Part shown: positions 1 through 13,500 of the stretch, in pieces
Numbering within the stretch: position 1 is the first letter of the stretch
Layout of the letters: every line of letters begins with the position of its first letter
Notes under the pieces: model-generated
Databases searched by the model: none
The model's input: only the letters and a program-made list of their open reading frames with translations
What the model was told of the DNA's origin: nothing
Program-made: the position numbers and the translations under genes
Source of the DNA: Gonapodya prolifera JEL478
Lineage: Eukaryota > Monoblepharomycota > Monoblepharidomycetes > Monoblepharidales > Gonapodyaceae
Direction of reading: 5' to 3'
Length of the DNA: 64,000 nucleotides
NCBI GenBank assembly: GCA_001574975.1
Contig: KQ965768.1
Coordinates: forward strand, 233,980 to 297,979

Positions 1-2412
1 GGAACGCTGCCCACTCGGAGGTGACGAAATTTTCGAGGGGAACTTGAGTTGCATCGATTCGAAACGCCGAGAGCTGGGAGTCACGTCACTACCCGCGTAG
101 AAATCGAGGTCTGATGGCGGTCGAACTCCAAAGTCCAAGTATTCACTGCATGATGCATCATTCACGGTCAGTCAGTATTTTTTCAGCGACGGCAATGCCC
201 CGTCCACTCTTGTGTACTCACAGTGGCACAAGACCGCTATTTCCCGATTGAACTTCCGTGCCCAGACCCCATCCGTCGCGATACGCTGTGTGGAGTTGCA
301 ATTCGGAACCCATAATGATCGTCAGCTCATCACCGTTGCGTGCTATGTACTGTCAACGCGGAAGAAACGAGGCAGGTCGCAGTGAATTGAAGAAGCGTTA
401 GAGCCACTTCTTCTCTCTTTTAGTCGTGGATCGGCGACACTCACATCGCGATTGATCACGTATACGGGATTTGGCTCTGGCAGGTGCATCTGTGCGGCAC
501 CCGCGTGCCCAGCTCCGGCCAGATACGCGAACGCCCAGTGGGCTGGACTTCCCGCCGAGCTTGTTCCGAACGACTGAGCGTTGCATATGCACATTGAAAC
601 GGAATAAGCCACCACATCTCATTCACAGACCCACAACTTCACCCAACTCACCGAAACCGACTTCATCCGCGCTGACGCCGACGACCCATAATCCGTCGCA
701 GACCCCCACTCTCCCGAATAATTACTCATGCCCGTCTCCACACGTCCGCTGCCACTGGCAAGGTACGCGGACCTGCTTGCGCCCATGGACAGGATCTGGG
801 GTCCTGACACGTTGGACGTCATTGATTGCGGTGGGTACTGCATTTTTCCAGAGCCGTTGTAGGCGGCGGGGATGGGAGCGACGGCGGGGTACTTGTGTTG
901 CTCCGGCATTGTCATTGGTGCACTACCCCAGGAGGGGGTTGTGTGCTGCTGATGGTGGTGGGATTGCAATGTCGGAACAGTGCTGCCAAGCGAGCCTGAT
1001 TTGGAGAGTGAGCCCGAGTTGGATTTTGAGATAGAGCCGGAGCCTGGTGGTGGTGGGGTCGAATTATCAACGCCTGAGGAGTGCTCAGCGTGAGAAAAGT
1101 TGGCAATGGGCAGAGGCACTTTGCTTCTCACCGGTGAGCTCAACGTGTCCGCCTCTCCGAGACGACTTAATGACAACTACGACAACCGCGATCGCGACCA
1201 GCAAGACGCCAACAACGCCAGCAACAACTCCAATGATGAGCCCCAGGTTCGACGAGGACCCAGGAGCTGCACTTGGAGCAGCGTTGACGCCGTCCACTCC
1301 GTTGGGGTTGATGGAGCGTGGTGACGGGTCAGAGCTCGGTGTTGGATTCATCGATCCTGAGGTGGCACCGGCCCCTGACGCTCCTGTGGTGGTTGAAGCA
1401 GACATGGTGGCAGGCGCTCCGGACATGGTTGGTGGCAGGGAAAGTGTTTCTGCGTTGTTCGTCGCTCCTGTTGGGGGAGCAGCGACGGAGCTTGTTGCGT
1501 CCGCTGCAGGGGAAGAAACGACTTGCGTGGGTGCCGCGGGTGGAGGAGGAGGAGGAGGAGGCGGCGGCGGCGGCGGTTGAGGTGGGCATGCGACTGGCAA
1601 TCTTGGGCAGAGTGCAGGGTAGTTGCCGGTACATGTCGACTAATTGGCAGAGCGACGCAAACGAATTCAGAACGCTTGAGGTCAAGTGTACTCGTACATA
1701 TATGGACATACCAGGCCTGCATTTCCGGGAGTGATTGAACAGAGCGAGTTGAGGCTCGTCGGCAGCAGTCCGTCAATGTTGCCACTGAAGGCGTTGTTCT
1801 CCAGTTTCACCTGCACGAGCTTGGTATTTCCACTCAAGTCCGGAATGGATCCCGTCAGGGAATTTCCGCTCAGGTCCAGTCGATCCAGAAGCGGGACGCC
1901 GGCGAAGGCGTTCCGGTTGACGGGTCCACTGAAGCCGTTGTTGAGCGCGCCGAAAAACGTCAGTTGGGGGAAGGGGAAGGACGACGGAAAGGCAGTGTTG
2001 AACTTGACATTGTTCTGAACAAACGGAAACGGTTCATGCGACCCCGCGGGATGATTGCAGTGAAGCGTTCAGAACAAACGGAAACGGTTCATTCGACCCC
2101 GCGGGATGATTGCAGTGAAGCAGGTTAGCTGACGTCGACGTTCAAAGAAAACGGGGTAGACGAACTTACGAAGTTAATCCCCGTGACGTGGCCCTGATTG
2201 TCGCAGCTGACACCTGGATAGTAGGAGGGGACTGCAGCAACCTCTGTGCAACAGTGATCTGCGCCCTGTGTCGACCAGACCGTTCCGGCCGCCTTGAACC
2301 ACGATTCGATAGCCGCGCATTCAGCTAGGTTTCCGCCGGATATCAGGGCGAATGTCGGAGAGGCGAAAAAGGCGGAAAGGAGGAGGGCGAGGCCAACCCC
2401 GCAGCCAGGCAT
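1..2412 (-). CDS. LRR-transmembrane-SH3 receptor-like protein (3' end beyond window)
   Basis: Seven exons read leftward: 2170-2412, 1712-2014, 1132-1639, 652-1073, 445-573, 222-349 and 1-145, leaving the window at the left edge. The start at 2410-2412 opens a signal peptide rich in L, A and F. A cysteine-containing LRR cap (motif GVSCDNQGHVTGINF) follows. Exon 2 has leucine-rich repeats such as LDLSGNSLTGSIPDL. Exon 3 has a cysteine segment, a polyproline run, an S/T/P-rich stalk and one clear membrane helix (LGLIIGVVAGVVGVLLVAIA), then basic residues. Exons 5-7 encode an SH3 domain with motifs NGDELTIIMGSELQLHTAYR, GWGLG and GLVPLEYL. The inferred layout is extracellular LRRs, one membrane pass and a cytoplasmic SH3 adaptor, which suggests a surface sensor coupled to polyproline partners. 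Ligand and partners are unknown. A tandem duplication covers the acceptor of intron 1. Confidence 0.82.
2012..2121. repeat. 55-bp direct tandem duplication across an intron acceptor
   Basis: Two 55-bp copies abut at 2012-2066 and 2067-2121 and differ at two positions. The unit contains the end of intron 1 and the first bases of exon 2 of the LRR-TM-SH3 gene. On the minus strand the copy next to the exon reads TTGTTCAG before the exon, a good acceptor. In the intron-side copy the same place reads TTGTTCTG, so its AG is gone. Confidence 0.9.
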
Positions 2413-4532
2413 CGTGGATGATGGGGAGCGCGATGGTGGTGAGAGATGAGACGATTGTGGGATCACTCTTTCGGATGGTCGCTCTCAAGTTCCGTTCTGT
2501 TCGTGTGTTCAGACGGGGGAAAGAGGGTGTCCTGGCAGAGGTGAGGCGCCGGGGCGTATGAACTGTTCTCCCCCCGCCCGTTTCGTTTTCGGAAAGATGA
2601 CCGTCAAGAAAGAAGCCACCGCCAAACCATGCGGCGAGTCTTGTGTTCATTGCGCGTAAAGATGAAAGGAAACTCTGGAAAGGTGGACAAGCTCACACCA
2701 AGCAAACGCAACCCCATTTTGGCATTGTGGCTTCAGGGTCATGTCCACAGTCTGAGGCCACGTTGAAATCAAACAAATCACGTCAATGTCCCTGCTTACT
2801 GCAATAAACGATGACGCAGAAAACCCCGATAAGGCTGCATGCAACCGAATCTGCAACCACCTAACCTGATAACATCAAATTCACCCAAGCTTCTCCAGCC
2901 ACATGGCAAGGGAGGACTGGGTTCGCCCGATAACACACGAAGGACCGTACAGCAAGTAAGGCTATGTACAACTTGCCGTCATCATGTCCGAAGTCCTGCT
3001 ATGTAGCACCCGCCTTCCCACGAAATGTATGCGTCAGTTCTGGACCGTACACCCTTGGAGAAGCCACTTGAAGCCGCTTGAGTGATTGCCCTCAAAGTTT
3101 CTCTTTGTTGTCCCAATGTGAACGTCCAGTCCAGTTAGGTGGTCCGTGAAAGGAAGACACTACAAGACAAAGCCTGCAGGGTGACTCGAAAATGCCATTG
3201 AAGTGGAACAAAGTTGGTCTCACTGTATTGTTTGACACCAAAGCAAGTAAAGAAGAGACGGGAGTTCCGTTGGCCCTGCGCTCCTTTTACATGCACCTTC
3301 GCGTGCCTCCTGAAGACGTGGTGCCAGTGGGGGACTGTAGGGGGTGATGCACTTCTCTGCACTTGCATACAAAAGGCAACAAAGGCAAAGGCACTGAAAG
3401 GGTCTCACACACTTTTTTCGTGCGCAGACGTTTGGTCAATTGACAGTCTAACAGGGTGGTGTGGTTTGACCTCCTTGCCGAACAAATGCAAAATCCAACG
3501 TTGATTTCTAAAACGCGGCACTGGCACTGGGTATATGCAGACGATGGAAGTGCTAGACTCATACGAGGAACGTAACAAACACAATGGTCTTTTGATGATC
3601 AGACCTGGGATAATTCAGCATCCAAGATGCGGTGATTTACTGGGCAACTTTCATTCGTGCCGTTTAAAAATACCTGTGACAAGGTTGAATAGCTGTGGCA
3701 AGGTTGAACGACCTCCATCGGTGCTTAACAGAAGTCTCCGAATATACGAAATGCATGTAGTGGACGATATTCCGCAATATATAACCAACACGTCGGTCCG
3801 TTATCTTGCAGGAGATCTGTCGGCTTGCAGGTGAGTTCTGATTATCGTTTCGAAGGAAAATCCCCGGTTTCGTCCCCAAATGGATTGCTGCGAAGCTTTT
3901 CATGTGAGGAGCTTCGGAGGCCACGGGTTACTTTGCATTTTTTTTTTCTACCCCCGAGTTGATGATCTCCGACGTGTGAGAATTTAGCCGGCAGAGACGT
4001 TCACGGTTTTCACGGTAGCCAAATCATGAAGTAAAGTAGCCGAACTAAAGACTAAACGGGGACGCAAGAAAAAAATAGGGGATTTGACTGACCCGGTCTG
4101 CCTGCGTACCTGCGTTCTTTCCCTGATTTGTCATTTATCGTTATCGGAGTGTTCTTCAACATTTAAAGAAAATAATAATAAACTAAACCGACGATGATTG
4201 TGTTGCTGGCTTGATTCGATTGTGCGCCATGGCATGATCACATGGAACCCGGAACCGCACAGAAATGTTCGGCCTCGGCGAATTTAAGGCGATTTTTAGC
4301 ATTGGCTAAATTTGCGAAGCAGTCATTGCGAATTTGTTACGAAGGGTAGTGCAACTGGATTCAGGGTCACTTGGGTGTGCCACCGCCTGCCCTCTGATTA
4401 TTCTGGATTGAGAAGTTTTTCGCCCACGTCCCGTCCACCCCCACGATCGCCCGCACGAGGCTCGCGGTCTTTTCAGTGCGGGAGCTCCTCCCCCGACATT
4501 CCCTTGTTTCCCCCCCCGTGTGCGCTGGGAGG
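2413..4532. other. Divergent intergenic region, no gene seen
   Basis: About 2.1 kb lie between two divergently transcribed genes and must hold both promoters. Only short open frames without recognisable motifs occur. A small direct repeat (CAAGGTTGAA) appears twice near 3680-3710. No RNA gene or mobile element was recognised. Confidence 0.5.
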
Positions 4533-5987
<1,455 letters not shown>

Positions 5988-7328
5988 AAAGCCTTCATTT
6001 TTGCCGCTTTGTTGGACTCGCACCCGAAAACGGCGGGTGTTTCAGCTCGCCTCTCTTTTGATGATACGATACCTGCCCTTGGCCCTTCCCTCTCCTCGGC
6101 TCTTTCATTTTGCATCTACTTTCACAGTAACCCCCCTTCCCTCCTCCCCACCCCTTTTATGTGGTGAACGCAACCGCATAGCGATCCTCTTTCGCTCTCT
6201 CTCTTTCTTCCCTTTTGCGCGCGCAGATCTGGATTGCAAAATGGTTCTTTGGTGGTACAGCGGTACAGCGTGGGAGCGGTCGAAAGCGTGGCGGGTTGAA
6301 AGTTTGGAGCAATTTTGCCTACGTACCATTTCAGGATGTTTTAGTGATAAGCAATATCATTCTATTGTCCCGCCTTTGTCATCAAATGAGGGTCGAATAG
6401 ATTATGAAGGTTAGACGTCAAAAGCCAAGAAAATGAGTTCAAGGACAGGAAAAAAGCTTGAGACTATTATTCTGCACGAGCTTTTCGTGAGATGCGGTTG
6501 TGATTGTCAGGGATTGCTGAGCGATTTCGTCCATTTTGAATGGTCAGTTCTCGAGTGCGGCTTGAAAGCAGGGTTGGCCACCAAGCTGCAGCACAGGTGG
6601 TTCAGTATTAGTGCGCGCTCGAAAGCGGTGTAAAATCAGGCGGAGACGAGCCATCTGACAATCTGACATGGAAACATGTGCAATCGACATTCCTTTGGGC
6701 GAGCAGGCACCGGTGAAAGGGAAACTTTGAGACTGCCAAACAAAGCTCTCGCAGTTCATTAACAGATTTGCTTGAAATGAGCGAGTTGCTTTGATTTTTG
6801 CGTCCTTGTTTGTGAGTTGGAAACGACCGTTATCGTATCGAGAGAGAGCCCGTTCTCCCCGGAAAAACTCACGGAGATCTTTCGATTGCTTCACCAAAGG
6901 AGGTGTTTCAACGTCCGGTGAATGTTCAAGTGGTTTTCGACGTGATGTTGGTTTGTTGGGTGGATTGCTCGAACTCGCGATAGAGGTCCTACGGCAGAAT
7001 TGTCGTCCTGGCGCGCCCGGTCGAGCATCGAGAGAGTCCGCGATGAAGCATTAAACACGGACTACATTGCTTCTTCGTCGGCGGATTGCAGTTTTTCCAC
7101 TTCTGAGGATCATCACCGACGAAGAAGAAGTCCAATGTGGTCGGTCTGGGGGGAAAGATTGCGTGTTAGTATCATAAAATTTGTGTTGCATGAGTGAAAT
7201 TATCAACGGAGATGTATTTGGAAGGGTAGCCATTGATTTCGGTAATGCCTCAGTGGGTGTTGAACGGCCTAAGTCTTAGTTGCCGAAGCGACGGTTATCA
7301 AATATTCACATCTGCCCACAAAGCCTTC
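5988..7328. other. Intergenic stretch, no gene seen
   Basis: About 1.3 kb downstream of the zinc-finger gene. Base composition becomes less GC-rich toward the right, approaching the mobile-element island. Short open frames occur on both strands but none shows a family motif or plausible splice structure. Confidence 0.45.
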
Positions 7329-7739
7329 ATGGTGGACAGGGAGAAGCTTCTCCAAAGCTGTCGCCATTTCCGTCACTCCTACGACGTTCCCATTGCAGTC
7401 CTGAGTGAGAGCTATGGTATACACCAACGGACAGTTTACAAATCGTTGAAGGAGCTGATATCCCAAACGTCTGGCCCACAACTGAAACCAGGACGGCACC
7501 AAAAGGTCTCTGCAGAAGTTGAGAATGAAGTCTGCAAGTGGATGACTACAGATTGCTCCCGCAGACAACATACTGTTGAGGCAAAAGTATGGTATTTCAG
7601 CAACACAACAGACAATCTCACAAATCCTTGCCCACAGCAAAATTACGTGGAGGTGTCTCACAAGCGTGAACCCTTCACAATGGGGACAGGAGTAACAGGT
7701 AGCAATGTTCCAGCAGCAGATGTCTTGAGTCACTTGTGA
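7329..7739 (+). pseudogene. N-terminal fragment of a pogo/Tigger-like transposase
   Basis: The frame starting at 7329 reads as a two-part helix-turn-helix region. A psq-type unit comes first (VAVLSESYGIHQRTVYKSL-like, roughly residues 20-45). A CENP-B-type segment follows (GRHQKVSAEVENEVCKWM). This order is typical of the DNA-binding half of pogo/Tigger transposases. No catalytic DDE domain follows in frame before the stop at 7737-7739, so this is a fragment. It lies beside an opposite-strand fragment of the same superfamily with a different sequence, so the locus holds remnants of at least two elements. Family assignment rests on motif order only. Confidence 0.5.
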
Positions 7740-7796
7740 CACATGGGCAGCAATGGAGAAGTCTTCTTTCAACATTAATGAGATCCCACTTTGTTG

Positions 7797-8459
7797 CTAT
7801 GCACCAAGGGGACCAGTGCCAGTCACCCTTAAGCGTATGTGAATGAAGGACTTGTTTTTGTTCCTGTTGACATTGCAATACAATGTCCAGAATACCCTCC
7901 AGAGGGCAGTGGCACAATTGCTGGCAGACACTGCTCCAAATGAAGTAGATTCAGGCAAGGCAAAGGTTGGTGGAAGTCCAGTGGTGGCGTGGAATAAATT
8001 AAACAGAAGTGGGAACTCTTCCATCATTGGTGATGTATACAAAGCACTTGAATTTTTTTTGAGTGCTGCCTTGGATGCCCAATGCGCCCTGATCTCTTCA
8101 GTGCAACCAGCAGGAAGTTTTACCCTCTTCAGCATACTGCTGACACTCTGCTGCACCATCTCAATACCAGACTCCTCCTTAATAAATGACACAGAGTGTT
8201 TCTGCTTTCTCTTTGGATTGTCAAGCATCCATTCTGCAACTGCCAATGCTTGCTCTGGATTGAGCAACAGCTTTCTTCCCCTCATCTCAACCTCCAGTTT
8301 AGGATGTGGTTTGTCAGGCTCTGCCAGCCACTTGTTGACTATTCACTTGTGTACACCATATCCTTCAGCCACTTGCTTTGGCATGATGTTGGTGTTCCTC
8401 TTGAGGGACTTCACAACAGCAACAATTTTGGCATGTGATGGTGGAATTGGACTGGCCAT
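7797..8459 (-). pseudogene. Second pogo/Tigger-like transposase N-terminus, inverted
   Basis: On the minus strand from the ATG at 8459 the frame shows a psq helix-turn-helix (QVAEGYGVHK, a stop, then IVNKWL). A CENP-B-like part follows (GRKLLLNPEQALAVAEWML). The in-frame TGA at about 8345 breaks the reading frame, so it cannot make a full protein. The frame then runs on to 7797 without a recognisable DDE core. It is opposite to the fragments at 7329-7739 and 8522-8772, suggesting rearrangement or nested insertion of related elements. Confidence 0.55.
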
Positions 8460-8521
8460 GGCTTGATGCCTTTTCAGATGGTTGGCTCTTGTGATTCAAG
8501 GAGAGGCATCAACTTTGTTAC

Positions 8522-8772
8522 TTCAAACTTCACAGAGACAGTTGCAATGCAGACACCAATGCAATTGCAGAGGAACTGCCTGCTTTACTGGAGGAATGCC
8601 TAAAATATCCCTCAGACAACATTTACAATGGTGACAAGACTGGCCTCTATTACAGCAGCAGCCCAGACAAAACCATTGCCAGAGCTTGTTTGGAAGGCGG
8701 GAAACAGAGCAAAACAAGAATTACTGTTCTTCTGTGCTCCAATGCAACTGGGTCAGATAAGGTCAAGCCAAT
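8522..8772 (+). pseudogene. DDE-domain fragment of a pogo/Tigger-like transposase
   Basis: The plus-strand frame contains NIYNGDKTGLYYSSSPDKT, then GGKQSKTRITVLLCSNATGS and KVKPI. These match the conserved block around the second catalytic aspartate of pogo/Tigger DDE transposases (pattern N-x-D-E-T-G, then K-x-R-x-T-V-L). The usual DET is DKT here. The frame has no start of its own and is cut at its right end by the 5' LTR of the retroelement. It is a broken, non-functional piece. Confidence 0.65.
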
Positions 8773-9013
8773 TGTCACCATAGCCTCAGGTGACATCCAT
8801 TGACATGGTATATATAGTGTGAGGTGTTAAGTGCTGTGCCACTACTGTGGTCATGTATTTAGATGAGTGCACCTGCAGGGCGTGCCCCAAGTTTGGCGTC
8901 ACGTTCCTGCAGGTGAGTTCTGTGTGCGCTACAACATATTATGTATGTTTGATCAGATATATACACGTTCCTGCAGTTTACAGGCCCGTGCAGCTCACCT
9001 AGGTTGTGTAGCA
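8773..9013 (+). repeat. 5' LTR
   Basis: A 241-bp direct repeat of 13868-14106, beginning TGTCACC and ending GTAGCA. It includes a TATA-like stretch (GGTATATATAG near 8808). An inverted repeat of CACCTGCAGG (8870-8879) with CCTGCAGGTG (8906-8915) is kept in both LTRs while the loop between has diverged. Confidence 0.88.
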
Positions 9014-9377
9014 TTATGCCAAACTTGCACCCCCCGTCTTTAGCTTATTGCAAGGCACAGAAGCTTTACTGGGACACGATTTTTTGCACAGACATACTCT
9101 CTTATTATATCTATCAGCGCGACGCGTCATCGTTGGATTTATTCAGCTCAGTGAGCCGTAATCTTGACTGGCGTAATTCCGACTGTGGAATCGCGGACCA
9201 AGAACCAAGCGTTATATCCTATCGTTCTCAGCGGCCGTACGCGTCTTATAGATTCAATATTACAACTTCAAAGTTTCATCAGAATTGAACTATCCCTCGC
9301 TGAGTTACTAGCAGTTTTGTGAGCAAAGCTCAGCCATCATCAAATCTGCACCCATTATTGTTACACAAACTACTCAG

Positions 9378-10510
9378 ATGGACTCATCTAGCAGTTCTCA
9401 CACTCCTGATACACCGATTGATCAAAGCCGCTTGGCAAATGCCACTGAAGAGCATCAATCTGATGCCTTTGCTGCTTCCAATAGTGGGGTGCATATCCAG
9501 ACACCTGCACCCCAACCTATATTTCCTACTTCTTCAGCAGAATTTTGGAACGTTTAGCTGCTACTGCCAATGTGTCTAGAGTGGAATTTCAAAATGTGTT
9601 AGCCACCTTGAGGAGATTGGAAGCACAAGTGGTTATGATTCCAACCTTGTGCTCTCAGGTCCAGGAACTTGAGAGGGAGAACCAAGAACTTCGCCAGGAG
9701 CTTGCAGCTGTTGCCAGATTAGTGGGTGGGGCAGCCAAAGACCCTAAGATTGAGCCACCCCCAGAGTATTCAGGGGATACTGCAGCAGAAAGAGATGCTT
9801 ACAGACATTGGAGAACTAGAACACAGCTGTTTCTCCAAGCCCAGCCTCTCACTTATACTACTCCATATCAGCATTATCAATATTGGATCCCACCTGAAAG
9901 GCACTGCTATGACCACTTATATTCAGTGGTCTACAATGCACTCTCCACAACTCCAACCATACACTACTCCTACTTCACTGTTACAAGCACTTTGGGAATT
10001 ACTTGACAGTCTGTTTGACAACTTTGATAGATTGTCCACAGCGCAATCTCAATTTTTGCAGATCAAGCAGCAGGCAGGGGAGAACTTTGAAGCATTTCAC
10101 CTTTGATTCCAAGTCCTTCGCATGGAAGCAGGCTTTGCTGCTAATGACTCAGTTCAAATGCTTATAAAAGCTCTTTCCCCAAAGTTACAGACAGCACTAG
10201 CTCTCACTGACTATAACCCAAATAGTTTGGAATCAGCCGTTCAGAGGTGCAGGCGCATAGATGCCCATGAGAGACTTCATAGTGGTACCATCACATATGA
10301 TTCTTGTAAACTCCATCCTGGAGCCCCACACTCTGATAGCAAGTGCTGGGTACAGCACCCTAACCTGCAACCTCCTAGAAAGGTGGGGGCAATGCAAGAA
10401 TCAGTTACAACTAAACAGGATTTCCTTAGGCCCTGGGGAACAATGCCACCCTCAGGGCCCACCTTTGGCATCCAAGCAGATGGATTTCAGGGTCAGAATA
10501 AGCACAAGTA
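9378..10510 (+). pseudogene. Retroelement gag (broken)
   Basis: The frame opens at ATG 9378 with an S/T-rich stretch and shifts frame near 9550. It continues with a coiled-coil segment (LERENQELRQELAAV) and a gag-core region (YRHWRTRTQLFLQAQPL). It shifts again near 9860 and has an in-frame TGA at about 10104 before LRMEAGFAANDSVQMLIKAL. The length and the coiled coil before the core fit gag of Ty3/gypsy elements. No CCHC zinc knuckle was found. Two frameshifts and a stop make it non-functional. Confidence 0.75.
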
Positions 10511-13500
10511 GAAGCAATCTAAGCATGTTGGTTAACTTGAGATTCCAAATAGACTCATCTCCCATTTCTACTTTTGCTGAAATCGACTCTGGATCTTCCA
10601 TATATGCACTTATCAGCCCACAATTTGTCATNNNNNNNNNNNNNCCAACAATACCACTATCTAAGTCTAAGCCTGTAAAACAAGTAGATGATACATATAT
10701 TGAAAGTGGCATCACTCACAGGACTCCAGCATATCATACTGCCATAGCAGGGCATGTTTGGGAACCCTCTACATATTTTCTTGTCATGGATATTGGCAAT
10801 AGGGACATTATTTTGGGCTTGCCTTGGCTGCAAAAATTTAACCCCACTATAAACTGGAAGACAGGAGAAGTTCCCCCACACAGATTGGAACTTCCACCNC
10901 CAGCCTCCGAAATAAAATCTTCTAAGCCTAAAAAGGGACCACCGCTACCAGAGAATATCCCACCAACTTATGCTGAATTTTCAGATGTTTTTGATGTTGA
11001 TGCTGCCACAGACCTCCCTCCACTGCGAGGCAAATTTGACTTCCCAATTGATATCAAAGCAGGCTGTCACTTTCCAAAAGCAAGAAAAGTCTACAATCTT
11101 AATGCTAAGAAAGATGCTGCACTGCAGGAGCTCCTTAAAGATGGCCTTAATAAGGGCACTCTCTGCCACTCTAAATCTGATACTGCACACCCTATCTTTT
11201 TCAAAGATGAAGGCCATAAGCTCAGACTCTGCCATGACCTCCNGGAGAAAAATAAAGCAATCCCTAATGACTCCTATTCAATTCCAAATTTACCAGAACT
11301 TGCCAAGTCCATGGCTGGTTTGACTTGGTACACCAAAATTGACTGCACTAAAGCTTACCACAGAATTAGGATCCGACCTGGGGATGAATGTAAAACAGCT
11401 TTCCAATGCAAATATGGCACATTTGAGTAATTAGTAATGTGGGAGGGTTGTAAACCTGCAGTCTCACATTGGCAGAGATTCATGGATGAAATTACTGCAA
11501 AGCATCTACAGGTAAAAGTTTATCTTGATGATTCAGGCATAGCTACCAATGGAACTCTAGAGGATCACATTGCATCAGTTAAATCTTACCTCTCCATTCT
11601 TTGAGAAAATGGTTTGTATGCAAATCCAAAGAAATGTGTTTTCCATGCAGAGCAAATTCCATTTGGTGGTTATATAGTTGGGAGAGATGGAAGTGAGCTC
11701 ACAGAGGATGCAATGCATGAAGTGAATGTAGTTCCAAAGCCTACTGGAACTAAGTTTGCCCAAGAAGTACATGGCCTTTTACAGTGTTACAAGAATTGGA
11801 TCCCAAGATTTGATGAAGTAATACAACCCATACAGGAGCTTACAAAACCATCTTCAAAATTCCACTGGAGTGAAAAGTGTGCAGAAGCATTCACACTAAT
11901 TAAACAGCTCATAGCAAAAGCCCCAGTCCTCAGGCCTGCAGATCCAACAAAGCAATTTATAGTTTACACTGATGCATCTCCTTATGGTCTTGGAGCAGTG
12001 GTAATGCAGACAGATCCCTTAACCCAATCTCTTCAGCCTGTGGAGTTCTGGAGCAGAAAGCTTAAACCTGCAGAAAGAAACTATTCAATAAATGACAAGT
12101 AATTACTTGCAATAGTTGTGGCACTTAAGAAGTGGAGACATTGGCTTTCAGGAACTTCTGTGCAGGTGGAAATTAGAACAGACCTTAAAAATCTGATGTA
12201 TTTCTTAAATCGGAGATTCCTTACACCCCGTCATGCACGTTGGGCAGTTGATCTTGGTGAATTGACTATGTTATCCAGCATTTCTCCAAAACAAAGAATA
12301 AAATAGGAGATTGTCTCTCTAGGAACCCCAACTATACACCAACTGCAGAAGAGAAACAGGGGAATAGAACACAGGTGCTTCTCCCAGTGGAACATTTTCT
12401 ACCAAGACCACCTTATGCAGTAGAAGGAATAGCTGTAATCAAGGCTTCAGGGGCATCTGCTGTAGTTTTGGAACAAGTCACAGATGAGCAGAAGAAACTA
12501 GAAATCTGCAAAGCATTCCAAGACCATCCTAGTGCTGCCCACCCAAGCTGGGAACGCACTGATGCTGCAATTACAAAGGCAGGATATGATTGGGAGGGTT
12601 GCAGAAAGTATGTGGAGCAGTACTGCAAATCTTGTGAATCATGCCAGAGAAACAAACCTGATAGAGGGAAGCCATTTGGTGAACTTACCCCCCTATCAAT
12701 TCCTGAGCAGCCTTGGACACATGTTGCTATGGATTTTATAGTTAAACTGCCTCCTTCAGAACATAAGGGTTATACATATGACTCCATCTGGGTTGTAACA
12801 GATAGGTTGAAAAAGGGTGTCCACTTTGTTGAATGCAATGAAAACATTCCAGCTGTTGAATTAGCAGAACTTAACATTGATAGAGTTTACAGATATCATG
12901 GACTGCCTCTTGATATAGTTTCTGATTGTGGTCCACAATTTATTGCAGAGTTCTGGAATACCTTTTGGAGATTACTTGGTGTTAATCCTTCAAAATCAAC
13001 TGCATTCCATCCACAATCTGATGGTCAAACAGAAAACAAAACCCAGCAATTAGAAATTATGCTGAGACATTATGTCAACTATGAGCAGAGTAACTGGGTG
13101 AAACACCTTCCACTATTGGAGTTTGCCCACAACAATACCCCAAATGAAACAACTGGCTACTCTCTCTTTTCTGCAACAACCTTATATCACCCAATAGCAC
13201 ACCCTATGCAGCAGTTAATCCTCCAGTCACTGTCAGCTGATGCAGAGGCCAGAGTAAAAGAGTTGACAGAGGTTATTCAAAGATTTCAGGAGCATATCAA
13301 AGCAGCTCAGGAAATTTGGAAAAAGCAAGAAGATCCTCACAGGAGACCAGTGAATTTTAAAGTGGGAGACATGGTTTGACTTAAGACAAGGAACTTGGCA
13401 ACAATCAGGCCTAATAAAAAACTTGACTACAAGAAAGTTGGACCATTTCTGATTACAGAACAAATCAATCCAGTGGCATTTAAATTACAACTTCCAGCAT

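Noticed and set aside
471-1176. Long open frames on both strands at 471-1034 (plus) and 619-1176 (minus)
   Set aside because: The plus frame is the shadow of exons 4-5 of the LRR-TM-SH3 gene. The minus frame is that exon plus intron sequence.
9004-9288. Small coding gene just inside the retroelement
   Set aside because: It lies in the leader between the 5' LTR and gag and shows no conserved motif.
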